Shown piece after piece: positions 15,001 through 27,400 of a stretch of DNA of 64,000 nucleotides. The notes under the pieces are model-generated. The model ran no database searches, had not been told where the DNA came from, and worked only from the letters and a program-made list of their open reading frames with translations. How positions within the stretch are numbered: the stretch's first letter is position 1; every line of letters starts with the position of its first letter. Origin of the DNA: an uncultured Dehalococcoidia bacterium (GTDB lineage: Bacteria; Chloroflexota; Dehalococcoidia; Lucifugimonadales; UBA3495); NCBI GenBank assembly GCA_958295765.1, contig CATQHB010000001.1, forward strand, positions 268,301 to 332,300. Direction: 5' to 3'. The translations under genes were made by a program, and so were the position numbers.

Positions 15001-18000
15001 CCGTCGGCGTGCCGCTCACGGTGAACGCGGCGGAGGTAGTGGTGGCTACGCCGGCGGGTAGGGCCGGGGTCAGGGCGTAGGTCAGCGTGCCGTCGCCGCC
15101 GGTGGCGGTGGGCAGGGTGAAGGCGGTTATCGCCTGGTTCTGCGTCCAGGTTTGGTTGCTGATGGTGGCGGCGCCAAAGGTGGGGGACAAGTCCTCGGCG
15201 ATGGCGATGCTGAAGGTTAGCTGCGCCGTGTCGCCGTCGGTGTCGGTTACTTTCCAGGTGTAGGTGGCGGCGGTTTGGTGCGCCGTCGGCGTGCCGGTTA
15301 TCCGGTGGCTGGCGTTCTTGCTCAGGCCGGCGGGCAGGGCCGGGCTGAGGGTGTAGGACAGCGGGGTGTCGCCGCCGCTGGCGGTGGGCAGGGTGAAGGC
15401 GGGTATGGCCTTGTTCTGCGTCAACGCTTTGTTGCTGATGGTGGTTGAGCCGAAGGACGGAGACAAGTCCTCGGCGACGGTAATGGTAAAGGTCAACTGC
15501 GTTGCGTCGCCGTCGCGGTCGGTGGCCTTCCAGGTGTAGGTGGTCTCAGTCTGGTGGCCGGTGGGGGCGCCGCTCACCGCGTAGGGGCTGGTGGTGGCGC
15601 GGGTTACGCCGGCCGGCAGGGCCGGGCTGAGGGTATGGGTCAGCGTCCCGTTGCCGCCGGTGGCGGTGGGCAGGTTGAACCCGGTTATCGCCTGGCGCTG
15701 GGTCCAGGTTTTGTCGCTGATGTCGGCGCCGCCGAAGTTGGGATACGAGTTCGGCGGGATGGTAACCGTAAAGGTCAGTTGCGCCGTGTCGCCGTCCTCG
15801 TCCCTAACCTTCCAGGTGTAGGTCTGCATCGCGCGGGGGAAGTCGGGCGCGCCGCTCAGCCGGTAGCGGTCGCTCATGCTGATGCCACTGGGCCACGCCG
15901 GGTTGATGGTATAGACCAGCATCCCGTCGCCGCCGGTGGCCTGGGGCAGGTTGAACGGGGTGATGTCCATTCCCCCGGTCCAGTCCTGGTCGGGGATGGT
16001 CTGCGTCCCGAAGGTCGGCACGCCGTCAATGGCAATATCAAAAGTCAAGCTGGCGGAGTCGCCGTCGCTATCGGTAGCCGTCCAGGTATATTCGGTGCTT
16101 GCCATCTTGCCGGTGGGCGTGCCGCTGATCCGGTGGCTGGCGTTCTTGCTCACCCCGGCCGGCAGCACCGGGCTGAGGGCGTAGGTCAGCGTCCCGTCGC
16201 CGCCGGTGGCCGCCGGCAGGGTGAAGGCGGTTATCGCGTCCCGCTGGCGCCAGGACTGATTGGCAATGGTAGTGGAGAAGGACGGGGACAAATCATCATT
16301 TATGGTTATGGTGAAAGTAAGTTGCGCCGCATCGCCGTCAGCGTCCGTGGCCTTCCAAGTGTAAGTAGTGGCGGCCTGGTGGCCGGTGGGCGTGCCGCTT
16401 ACCTCATGGCTGGCGTTCCTGGTTGTGCCGGCGGGCAGGGCCGGAGTGAGGGCGTAGGTCAACGAACCGTCGCCGCCGGTAGCGGTGGGTAGCGTGAACC
16501 CGGTTATCGCCTGGCGCTGCGTCCAGGTCTGGTTGGCAATGGTCGCCGAGCCGAAGGACGGAGACAAGTCCGCGGCAACGGCAATGTCAAAGGTCAGGCT
16601 GGCGGTATCCCCGTCGGCGTCGGTGACCGTCCAGGTATATTCGGTATTGGCCGCGGCGGCGGTGGGCGTGCCGCTCAGGGTGAAGGCGGCGGAGGTGGTG
16701 GTAGCGACCCCGGCCGGCAGGGCCGGGCTGAGGGTGTAGGTGAACGGGCTGTCGCCGTCGGTGGCCTGGGGCAGGGTGACGGCGGTTATCGCCGTGTCCT
16801 GGGTCCAGGTCTGGTCGGCAATGGTGGCGGCGCCAAAGCTGGACAGCGCGTCAATGGTAACGTAGAAGGACAGGCGCGCCGAGTCGCCGTCCTCATCCCA
16901 CACAATCAATTCGTAGGCCCGGCGGCGTTGGGCGAAGGAGGAGGCGCCGCTCACCTGCCGGCTGTTGCTAATGGTCATCCCATTGGGCGGCGGCGGTTCC
17001 AGGATGTAGGTCAGCGTCCCGTTGCCCCCGGTGGCCGCCGGCAGGGTGAACGGGGTGATGTTCACGCCCTTGGTCCAGAACTGTTCGGGAATGGTGGTCG
17101 AGCCGAAGCTGGGCATACTGTCGACGTTGATGGAGAAGGTCAATGACGCGGTATCCCCGTCCCCGTCCATCACCTTCCAGGTGTATTGAGTGCTGGACAG
17201 GGCGGCGGTAGGCGTCCCGCTCACCGCAAAGGTGGTGGTGGTGGCGACGCCGGCCGGCAGGGCCGGGGTGAGGCTGTAGGTCAGCATCCCGTCGCCGCCC
17301 ATGGCCTCGGGCAGGTCAAAGCCGGTGATCGCCAAGTCCTGCGCCCAGTGCTTGTTGCCGATGGTCTGGCTGCCGAAGCTGAGGGGGGTGTTCACCCCGA
17401 TGTTAAAGGTGAGGCTGGCGGTATCCCCGTCGGCGTCGGTGGCCGTCCACATATAGGCCCGGGTCGAGGTGGCGGTGGTGGGCGTCCCGCTGACCGCCCG
17501 GGTGGCGGCGTCCAGGGTTACGCCGGCCGGCAGGGCCGGGGTGAGGCTGTAGGTCAGCGTCCCGTCGCCGCTGGTGGCCGCCGGCAGGGTCAACCCGCTT
17601 ACCGCCCGGCCCTGCACCCAGTTCTGGTGGTCAATCAGCCCGGTGAAGTAGGGCATCAGGTCCGGGGCTATCGTGATGTAGAAGGACAACGACGCGCTGT
17701 CGTGGTCGGGGGCGGTGGCCGTCCAGGTATATCGAGTCCGCCCCAGGGCGACGGTGGGCGTCCCGCTGATTTGACCCGCGCCAATCTCGGGTAGGATTTT
17801 CAGCCGGTTGCGGGTCGTCGTTGCCAGGGTTACGCCGGCCGGCAGGGCCGGGGAGATCGTGTATTGGATCTTGCTATCGTAGAACCGATCCGGATCATCA
17901 CTATCAAAGCCGCCGCCTTCCACAGTGGGGAGAAAGATCCTGTCTCGGTAATAGGGGAGGCCCCTATGGTGGGGGGTTTGCCAGTCCTCAGCGTGGATGG

Positions 18001-18400
18001 GTAGTATCTGCTGATTCTGCGTCCAGGTCTGGTCGGCAATCGTCTTGGTGCCAAAGAAGGGGGTATTGACGCCGGGGGAAGCCGTGGTGACGTTGAAGGA
18101 CAACGTAGCCGTCTCACCGTCGGCGTCGGTAGCCGTCCAGTCATACTGAGTCTGGGCCATACCGCCGGCGGGAACGCCGCTCGCGGTGTAGGGCGCCGTG
18201 GTGGTCAGGGTTATGCCGTGCTGGAAGGCCGGGGAGAGGCTATAGGTCAGCGTCCCGTCGCCGCCGCTGGCGGTGGGCAGGGTAAGGGGGGTTATCCGGC
18301 CGGCCCGGGTCCAGCTCTGGTCGGCAATGGTCTGGGCGCCGAAGGTAGGCACCGCGCTCTGGGCGATGGTGATGTCGAAAGTGGCGCTGCCGATTACGCC
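1..18400 (-). repeat. About 65 tandem 273-282 bp units coding 91-92 aa Ig-like repeats
   Basis: The GTPTG codons (seen on the plus strand as GGCGTGCC) recur about every 273-276 bp, for example near 1733, 2006, 2282, 2558, 2834, 3107, 3380 and 3653. From about 1.4 to 15.5 kb the units are very alike at the DNA level, including third codon positions. Stretches such as GACGGGGACAAGTCCTCGG recur almost unchanged. Units between about 6.4 and 8.0 kb and beyond 15.8 kb are more diverged. Almost every length change is a whole number of codons, as expected for selection on the protein frame. The pattern suggests recent tandem amplification or gene conversion in the C-terminal half of the protein. Confidence 0.9.
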
Positions 18401-21400
18401 CCGGCTGTCCCGCGCGGTCAGGGTGTAGGTGGTGGTGGCGGTCAGGGCCGACGGCGTGCCGGCGATGCCCCGGGTGGCGTTGTTGAAGGACAGGCCGGCC
18501 GGCAGGGCCGGCGACAGGGAGTAGGCGACGCTGCCCCGCCCGCCCATAGAGGCCGGCAGGGTGGCGGCGACGGCCCGGTTGACGTACCAGGTCTTGGCGG
18601 CAATGGAGCCGAAGTAGGGCCGATTGGTAATGCGCCCGTCAACCCGGTGGCCGCTGGCGTCGGTTATCGCCTGGGCGCCCAGGCCCAGGTTGGCCGCCAC
18701 TCCGCTGTGGCTGTTAATCGTCCCACTGTTGAGGGTCAGGGCGGTGGCGGCGACGGAGAGGCCGTTCAGGTCCCGGTCGGCGCTCTGCACCTGGTAGCGG
18801 AAGCTGACCGACAAGTCATCGGGCTGAGAATAGACCGCCGCCTGAACCGTGGCGCTGCCCAGGGTGAGGGCCAGTTGGGGCGTGGTGCTGACGGCCACCC
18901 GCTTGTGGAAAGTAACCGCCACTTCGACCGCCTCGGCGGCGCCGTAGGTGTTGCCGGCCACCGGGATGGAGGTGATGGCAACGCCGGTTACGTTGGGCGC
19001 CCCGTTCTGCGCCCCGTTGACCCGGTGGCCGGCGAAGGCGGCGGTGGCGTCGGCGGTGATGGTGGCGGCCAGGGAGTTGCGCCGGGTGTTAATCGTCCCG
19101 CCGTTCAGGGACAAGGCGTTGGCCGGCAGGTTAATCCCGTCGGTGTCCACGTCGCCGGCCTGCACCAGGTAGCGGAAGGTCAGGATGGTGCCGTTGCTGC
19201 CCACGTAGCTGGCGGTGCGGGTGTTGCTACCGACTTGAATGGAGAGTTGGGGATTGCCGGTTACGTTGACCTGCTCGTCGAAAACGACGCCCACCCGGAT
19301 GTATTCGTCCACGTCATAGCCGGCGCTGGCGGAATAGGGCTGGCTCTGGACGGTGGCGTAGTCAATCAGGGCCGGGGCTTGCGTCCGGCGGAGAATGGCG
19401 TGGCGGGTCTGCTTGCCCAGGGGGTCGTGGCCGAGGAGGGCCGGGTTGCCGGAAGTCCGGCTGCGAATGTCGCCGGTCAGGGCGCGCCGGGCGACGGCGA
19501 TGCCGGCGGCGTCCAGGTCGTTGGCCTGCACCGTGTATTTAATCAGCACCTTGGTATAGTTGTGCGTCGTGGGCTGGTGATAGGCCCAGGAAGTGGCGGT
19601 AACATCCCCGCTGGCAAGGCCCAGGGGCAGGTTGACGGAAGTAACGGTCACCGGCCCGCTGAAGGTTGCCAGCAGTTGGACCGTCTCCCCCTCAAAGTAG
19701 CTGGGCGCGTCGCGCCGCCCGGCCTGGTCGCAGTAGGCGGACTCGATATAGGGCAGGTCCGGGGCGTTGCACACGGTCAGGTTGGCCGGCTGCCCGTAGA
19801 ACTCCAGGCTGGTCAGCGACGGCTGCCGCCCATCCGCTTTATGGGACGCCTGGTTGTTCAGGGAGTGGTCAGTAACGCGGTCAACCCACCGGCTCACCCC
19901 GTTTACGGTTTCCCAGACCCGTTCCATCACCCGGACGCTGGTCTCCGCCGCTACGCCGCCGTCGCCGGTGCCGACAATCGTGCCGACGACGATCTGGGGG
20001 GATCCCGTAATTAAACTGATTTCCCGGATGCTGATGCCGTCGGTGTCGTAGTCCTGGTTGCTGACGGTGTAGCTGAACTCCACCCAGAAGTGGTGGGGCT
20101 GGTCCGGGCTGTCGGTCTCCTGGGCGCGGACGCTCCGGGTGTAGCGGGCGCCGCCGCTCCCGTCGCCGCTGGTGAACTGGATGGCGAGGCGGGGGGTGCC
20201 GGTTACCGTAACCGGCTTGCTGAACCGCACCTGGGCGGTGATGGTCTCCCCCAGCTTGTAGGTGGTTCCCTCGGCCGGCAGGGAGGTTATCCGCAGACCC
20301 CGCACGAAGGCGGCCCGGTTGGTAAGGCCGTTAATGGCGTGGGAGGATACCATCTGGGCCGTGCTGAGCAGCCCCATGAGCGCGTCGGTGTTGACCGCGT
20401 TGCGGATGTGGGCGCCGGCCGGCAGGGTCAGGGCGTTGGCGGTGGTATGGAAACCGTCGGCGTCCGTGTCGGTGGCCTGCACCATATAACGGAAGTAATG
20501 ATAGCGGGGGCTGCTGCCGGCCTGCCCGTAGGCGGCCTGGCGGGTCAGGGTGCCAATGGTCAGGCCCAGGGTAGGCGCGCCGGTAACGGTAACCGCCTGG
20601 CTGAACTCGACGCGAATCTCAATTTCCTCGCCCAGGTTGTAGGCGTTGCCCCGGGCCGGTTCAGAGACCACCGTAACGCCGGTGACCGTCGGGGCGGCGG
20701 TGGTGGCCCCGTTGACTTTATGGCCGGCGGCGTTGGCAATGGTATGGATGCCCAGGGCGGTTACGGCGTCATTGCCCCGGACGCTGCGAATGGCGACCCC
20801 GCTGCCGAGGGTAAGGGCACCGGCCGCCACGCTGATGCCGTCGGCGTCCACGTCCCCGGACTGGACGGTGTAGCGGAAGTATAAGGTGCCGCTGCTTTGC
20901 TCCGTCCGGTAGTAGGTGGCCTGGCGGGTATTGCTGCCAATCTTGAGGGCCAGCCGGGGCGTTCCCCGAACCAGTAGGTTCTCCGTAATATCGGTGGCGA
21001 AGGTAACGCCGACCACCACCTCCTCACTGGCGGCGTAGGTAGTCCCCTGCTGGGGGGAACTGGTGATACTGATGCCGGTAACCACCGGCTTGACCCCGGT
21101 AACCCGCATCTGGAAATTGACGCTGGCGGTATCGCCGTTGACCAGGTCGTGGCCGCCGATCCCGCCGGCCGGAACGCCGGCGGCGTCCTCAACGGTAACG
21201 GTATATTCGGTTACCGGGGTTTCCACGGTGGGGGTGCCGGAGATGACGCCGGTAGCGGCGTTAATGGTCAGGCCGGCCGGCAGGGCCGGGGCAATGCTCC
21301 AGGTCAGGGGCGTATCGCCGCCGGGGGAAGGCAGGTTAATGGTAGCCGCCGTATTTACCACCGGGTTGCTGACGGTCAGGGTGGTGGTGGCAAAGACCGG

Positions 21401-24400
21401 CCAGAGCAGGGATTTCGTGCCGTCCAGCTTGGCGTCCGCCCGGTTGGTGAAGGTGAAGGCGGTCAAGTCAATCTGCGCGTCCTCGCCCTGGGCGTCCCGC
21501 AGGGTGCCGCCATTCAGTTTCAGCGCGTCGGCGGCCAGGCTCACCCCGTCGAGGTCCAGGTCGGTGTGCATCACGTCGTGGCTGAAGGCCAGGCGGTCGC
21601 TCCGGCTGTGCATACTGGAAGGATAGACTACCAGGTCGCCCGACGCGACGCCCAGGGCCAGCCGCCGCCCGGTGCTGGTGGCCGAGGCCGGCGTGTAGGT
21701 AACGTCCTGGTCGTAGTCAATGGCAATGGTCAGATGCGACGACCAGGAGTAGGTGCCGTCCTGGTTCGGCGTGGAGATGACGCTGACCCCGGTAATTTTG
21801 GGCGGGGAAAACATCTTGAAATCCCCGTCGTTGGCAATGGCCTGCGTCCCCAGGGCCAAGGTTGCGTCCCGGCCGCCGGCATCTTGAATCGTTACCCCGG
21901 CGCCCAAAGTTACGGCGTGGGTTGTAACATTCCCGTCGGAGTCCAGGGTGTCCCCGATGCTGATGCCGTCGGCGTCATAGTCGCTGGTCTGGACGGTATA
22001 GGTGAACTTCAGCGTTTTGTAGGGGTCGGTGGCGCCGGCCCCTTCCGGCCTTACTACCGAATCGAAGGCCGCCGTCCGGGTATTGTCGCCCACTTGCAGG
22101 GCAATCGACGGGGCGCCGGTCACGATGATGTTCTCATCAAAGGTAAGGTTAATGGAGATGACCTCGCCGGTCTGGTAGCCACTGGCCGGCGGGGTAGCCT
22201 GGCCGATTAGTTCCAGGCCGGTAACTACTGGCGCCACGTTGGAACCGCCGTCCACCTTGTGGCCGGCCGCGTTGCTGATGGCGTGGCTGCCCAGCCCCAA
22301 AGCGGCGTCAATGGCGTTGGTGGCCCGGTCGCGGATGGTCCCGTCGTTCCGGGCCAAGGCCCCGGCGGGGATACTGATGCCGTCGGTATCCTCATCAGTA
22401 CCCTGCACGGCGTACTGGAACCGCAAAACCGTATAGTCCAGGGCGCAGCCGCTGTCGGTGGCGCTGGAACCGGGGCGGCGCTCGCCGTTGACCGTGCAGA
22501 CCACGCCGTACAGCGTGGGCAGCAGCGTCGCTTGCACCGTCCGGCTGCCGATTTCCAGGGCAAGTTGCGACCTTACCCCGGAACCGGATTGGGGAGAGTT
22601 CACCATTATTTCCTGGTCAAACTCCACGTCCACGATTATCGGGCGGGTGGCATCGGCGTCATAGGTATTGCCCGAACCGGCCCGGGGAGTGGAGAAAATC
22701 CGCACGTCGGTTACCTGGGGCGCGTTGGCCGCCGCGATGCTGATGTCGAACTCGGTCATCCCGACGTCCCCGTCGGCGTCCATAACCATCCAGGTATAGG
22801 TAGTCGGGCCGCCCACCGCCGCCGCCGTCGGCGTTCCGGTAAGGGTGGTGGTGGCGTTGGCGGAGACGACCATGGTCAGGCCGCCGGGCAGGGTGGTCGG
22901 GGAGATGCCGTAAATCAGCGCGCCGTTGCCGCCGGCCCCCTTGGGCAGGACGAAGTTCACGGCGGTTCCGGCGGTGAAGTGCTGCGCCGGGATGGCGGGC
23001 AGCGTCGGCGCGTAGTCCCGCACCGTGTGGGCCGAGGCGTCGGTAATGGCGTGGCTGCCCAGGGAAAGCGCCACGTCCTCGTAGGCGACGCCGTCGCGCA
23101 GCGTTACCCCGGTCGGCAGGTTCAGCGCGTCCGCTCCGATGCTGATGCCGTTAGTGTCCTCATCGGCGGCGGTTACCGTGTACTGGTAAACGTGGTACCG
23201 ATTGGAGCCGGTGAGGTCGGGAGTCCAGGTCGCCTGCCGGGTGTTGGCCCCAATAGTCAGGGCTACCTGCGCCCGACCACCGTGGACGGAAGTACGCTGG
23301 CTGAAGTCCAGGTACAACTGGATTGTCTCGCCGGCGTCATAGGTGCCGTTCACCCCGGGGCCGGAGAGGATGGTTACCCCGGTTACCCGGGGCGGCGTAT
23401 AGACCTTGTGGTCGGAATCGTTGCTGATTGCCTGCGTTCCCAGGCCCAGGGGGGCATTGGCGCCGCCGGCATCCTGAATCGTGCCGCTGTTCAGCCCCAG
23501 GGCGGTGGCGGCGATGCTGAGGCCGTCGTCGTCCCGGTCCGCGGTGGCAACGGTGTAGCTGAACCCCAGGTAATCCCCGCCGGAAGCGGCGGACTGGTAG
23601 GCGGCTTGCCGTTGGGTACTCCCCAAAGTCAGGGCCAGTTGGGGCGCGCCGGTAACGGTAACCGGCTTGGTGAAGGTTACCCTCACCTTGATGACCTCGC
23701 CCACGTCATAGCCGGCGGTATTGGCCGGGGTACTGGTCAGCGTTACCGCCTCAACGGCCATGGCCGTTGCCACCGAGCCGTCCACCTTGTGGGAGGAATC
23801 GTTGGTGAAGGTGTAGGCGGCCAGGTCCAGCCAGGCGTCAATGCTGGTTGCCGAGTCCCGGATGATGGCCCCGTTGCGCTGGAGGGCGGCGGCGCCGATG
23901 CTGATGCCGTCCGTGTCGCGGTCCGCCGCCACCACCGTGTAGGCAAAGACCAGCCGGGTGCTGCTGGCGGTAACTTCCACGCGGTCAAAGGCGGCGGCGC
24001 GGGAGTTATCCCCCACCGCAATGGACAGGGTGGCATTCTCCTCGAACAACAGCGTAAGGCCCCGGTCGAACCCCACGCCAATTTCAATGGACTCCCCGGC
24101 CCCGTAGGAGTTGTTGGCGGCGGGGCCGGACAGGATTGCCACTTCGTCCACCATCACCGCAACCCCGGTGGAAAGGTTGAAGGAACTCAGGAGGGTTTGG
24201 TCGCCGTCCCGGTCCGTCGCATACAGGTTGAACGCCTTGCGCCGGACGGACACGCTGGTCTGCCCGACCAGGTTGGGCGCGTCCGCGGTAACGGTATTCG
24301 TCTCCGCATCCAGGGTGCCGACACTCAAACCGGCCGGCAGCGCCGGGGTAACGCTGAAGGTGTAGGGGGAATCCCCCAGCAACTCGCCCACCAGGGCAAT

Positions 24401-27400
24401 GTTGACCGACTCGTTCAACGGTATCCTGACGTCCGACCGCGCCGACGCGGCGCTGACCAGGCGCGGCGCCGTGTCCTGCACCCGCAGCTTGACGCTGGTG
24501 GTGTCGCCGCTCACGATGGCGTGAGTCCCCAAACTGAGCTTGACGTCGAGGCCGCCCGGGTTGGTGCGGATGGAACCGCCGTTCAGCAGCAGGGCGTCCC
24601 TGGGAACCGCAATCCCGTCCCCGTCCCAATCATCCGATTGAATAGCGTAGCTGAATACCAGGCGATGCTCCGGCGGCGTCCTGACAAAGCCGTTATGTTC
24701 ATTGGAGATAGTGGCGTCGTAACTGGCCTTGACCTTCTGGTCGCCAATGACCAGCATAAGCTGGGGCGACCCGGTAACGGTCAAACTGCCGGGGTAACTA
24801 ACCATGATGCGAATGGTATCGCCGGGCGCGAAGTTTGTCTGATCCGCGTTACTCGGCTGGCCCGGTGCGGCGTACCGAAGATCCCGCACGTTGTTGACCG
24901 CCGGGCCGGCCGGGTCCCGCACCTCAATGGTGAAGGTCAACTCGGCCTCGTCTCCGTCGCTGTCGGTCGCCGTCCAGGTATAGGTAGTGGCGGTGGTGGT
25001 GGCCGTCGGCGTGCCGGCAATGGTGCGGGTGGCGGCGGTCCAGGTCATCCCGGCCGGCAGGGTCGTCGGGGTCAAGGCGTAGGTGAGAGAGCCTTCGCCG
25101 CCGGTGGCGGTGGGCAGGACGACCGGCGTGGTGGAGGCGTTGACATCATAGACCCGGTTGGCAATGGTAACCGTGCCGAAGGTGGGGACGGTATCGTTGA
25201 CGCGCATGGTGGCGCTGATGCTGTCGCCGCTGACGACGGCGTGGGAACCCAGGTGCCACTTGGCGTCCCGGGCGGGAGCAGCCAGCGTGCGCAGCGTAGC
25301 CCCGTTCAGGCGCAGCCCGTCGGCGGGAATGGCAATCCCGTCGCCGTCAAAGTCGTCGGCCTGAACGACGTACTCAAAGCAGAGATAGTGCTGGGGGTCG
25401 GTACTGTCGAGGGCGGCGTTCTTGGTGTTGGATTGGCTGGCGCTGTAGCTGGCCCGGCGCGTCTTGTCCCCGATGACCAGGTTGAGATAGGGCGTCCCGC
25501 CGGTGGTATCCACCACCATTTTTTCGGGATAACGGACCAGGACAACCAGGGTATCCCCGGTCGCGTAATTGACCATCGTGGAGGAGCGGGTCAGCTCATC
25601 CGGGGCCGGGCCGTTGGGGTTCAGGGTAGTCAAGCTGAAGGTCAGCGTCGCCGTATCCGCGTCCCCGTCGGTAGCCGTCCAGGTATAGGTCGTAGCCGCC
25701 GCCGCCGTGGTGGGCGTGCCGGATATGATGCGGGTGGACGCGGTCCAGGTCAGGCCGGCCGGCAGCGTCGCCGGGGTCAGGGTGTAGGTCACCGTGCCGT
25801 CGCCGCCGCTGGCGGTGGGCAGGACGATGGGCGTAATGGCGCCGTTAATTTGCAACTGCCGGCTCTCAATGGTCGCCGCGCCGAAGGAGGGGGCGGTATC
25901 GTTGACCGTATGGCTGGCGGAGTTGGCGACGGCGTGGGTTCCCAAGTCCAGCCGGGCCGCCCGGCCCCCGGTGGTCTCAGTGATAGTTCCGCTGTTCAGG
26001 GTAAGGGCGCCGGCGGCGATGCTGATGCCGTCCGCGTCCAGGTCAGCGGCGACCACCGGGTAGCGGAAACTGAGGGTGGAGCCGGACGCGGCGCGCATTG
26101 ACGCCTGCCGGGTATTCGCGCCAATGGTCAGGGCCAGTTGGGGCGTTCCGGTAACGGTAACCGGGGCGCTGAAGGTAACGTCCACGTCGATGTTCTCGGC
26201 GGCGGCGTAGCTGGAGCCGTTGGCCGGGGTGGAGGTGATGCTCACGCCGCTAACGGCAGGCGGCGAGTTCGTCACCTCAATGGTGAAGGAAAGGTCATCC
26301 TGCCCCAGGGGGTCGCCGTTCACGCGGAAGGTATAGGTCGTCGCCGTCATCGTGGCGGACGGCGTGCCGGCCAGCTCCCGGCTGAGGTCGTTGAAGGTCA
26401 AGCCGGCGGGCAGGCTCGGCGTGGTAAGGAGCGAGTAGGGCGAACAGCCCGGGTTGCCGTTGGCGCAAAAGTCGGCGGCCTCCGGGATGTCGGCCTCCGG
26501 CAGCGTAACCGTCTTGCTGGTTCCCACCTCAAAGGTATAGGCCGGCGCGGCTACGCCGTCAAAGGAGGCGCCGCCGCCGTGTACCTGGTGGGCCGTCTGG
26601 GACCCCAGGGCGTGGCTGCCCAGGCCCAGGCTCACGGCCACGCCGCCGGACTGAATCGTCCCGTCGTTCAGGGTAAGGGCGTTGGCGGCGATGCTGATGC
26701 CGTCGCCGTCCCGGTCGGCGGCGATGACGGTGTAGCGGAAGCTGACGGTAGAGGTGGCGGTGGCGTGGTAGGCCGCCTGGCGGGTGCGCGAGCCAATCGC
26801 CAGGGCCAGTTGGGGCGACCCGGTAACGGCAATGGGGCCGCTGAAGGTAACGTCCACGTCAATGTTAGCCGCCGCCGGGTAGGGGACGGTCGAGCCGTCC
26901 TCCAGGGGCGCGGTGGAAGTAATGGTAACGCCGCTAACCGTGGCCGCCGCCTGCTGTAGCGCCGCCGCATCCACCGTCACAAAGAAATACAGGGAGATGG
27001 AATCGCCGGTGGCGTCGGTCACGATAAATTCGTAGAGCGTCGAAGGGCTGGCCCGGGCGGGAGCGCCGGAAACAACCCGGGTCGCGGAGTCAAAGGCCAA
27101 GCCCTCCGGCAGGGCCGGCTCAATCCGATAATTCAAGGGAGCGGCGCCGCCCACCGCCGCCGGGAGGGTAACGCTGACCGCCCGGCCGGCCGTATAGGTC
27201 TGCGGCTCAATCGCCGCGTCGAAGCGGAGCAGCACCGCCGGCGCCGGCGGCAGCACCGGCGGCGTGGTAGTAGCGACTTCCTCCGGGTCAACCGGCGGCG
27301 CTACCGGCGGCGTACTGGTCGCAGTAGTGGTAGCCGTTCCCCCGTCCGGGTCCGGCGGCGCTACCGGCGGCGTGCTGGTCGCGGTAGTGGTAGCCGTCCC

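Noticed and set aside
1..18400. CRISPR-like periodic repeats
   Set aside because: Units are about 275 bp, in a single protein frame, with no short-repeat/unique-spacer structure.
22259..26101. A 1,280-codon open frame on the plus strand, and many similar Gly/Arg/Val-rich frames from 26 to 26959
   Set aside because: They lie exactly antisense, codon on codon, to the giant minus-strand gene; their composition reflects its biased codons and they match no family.
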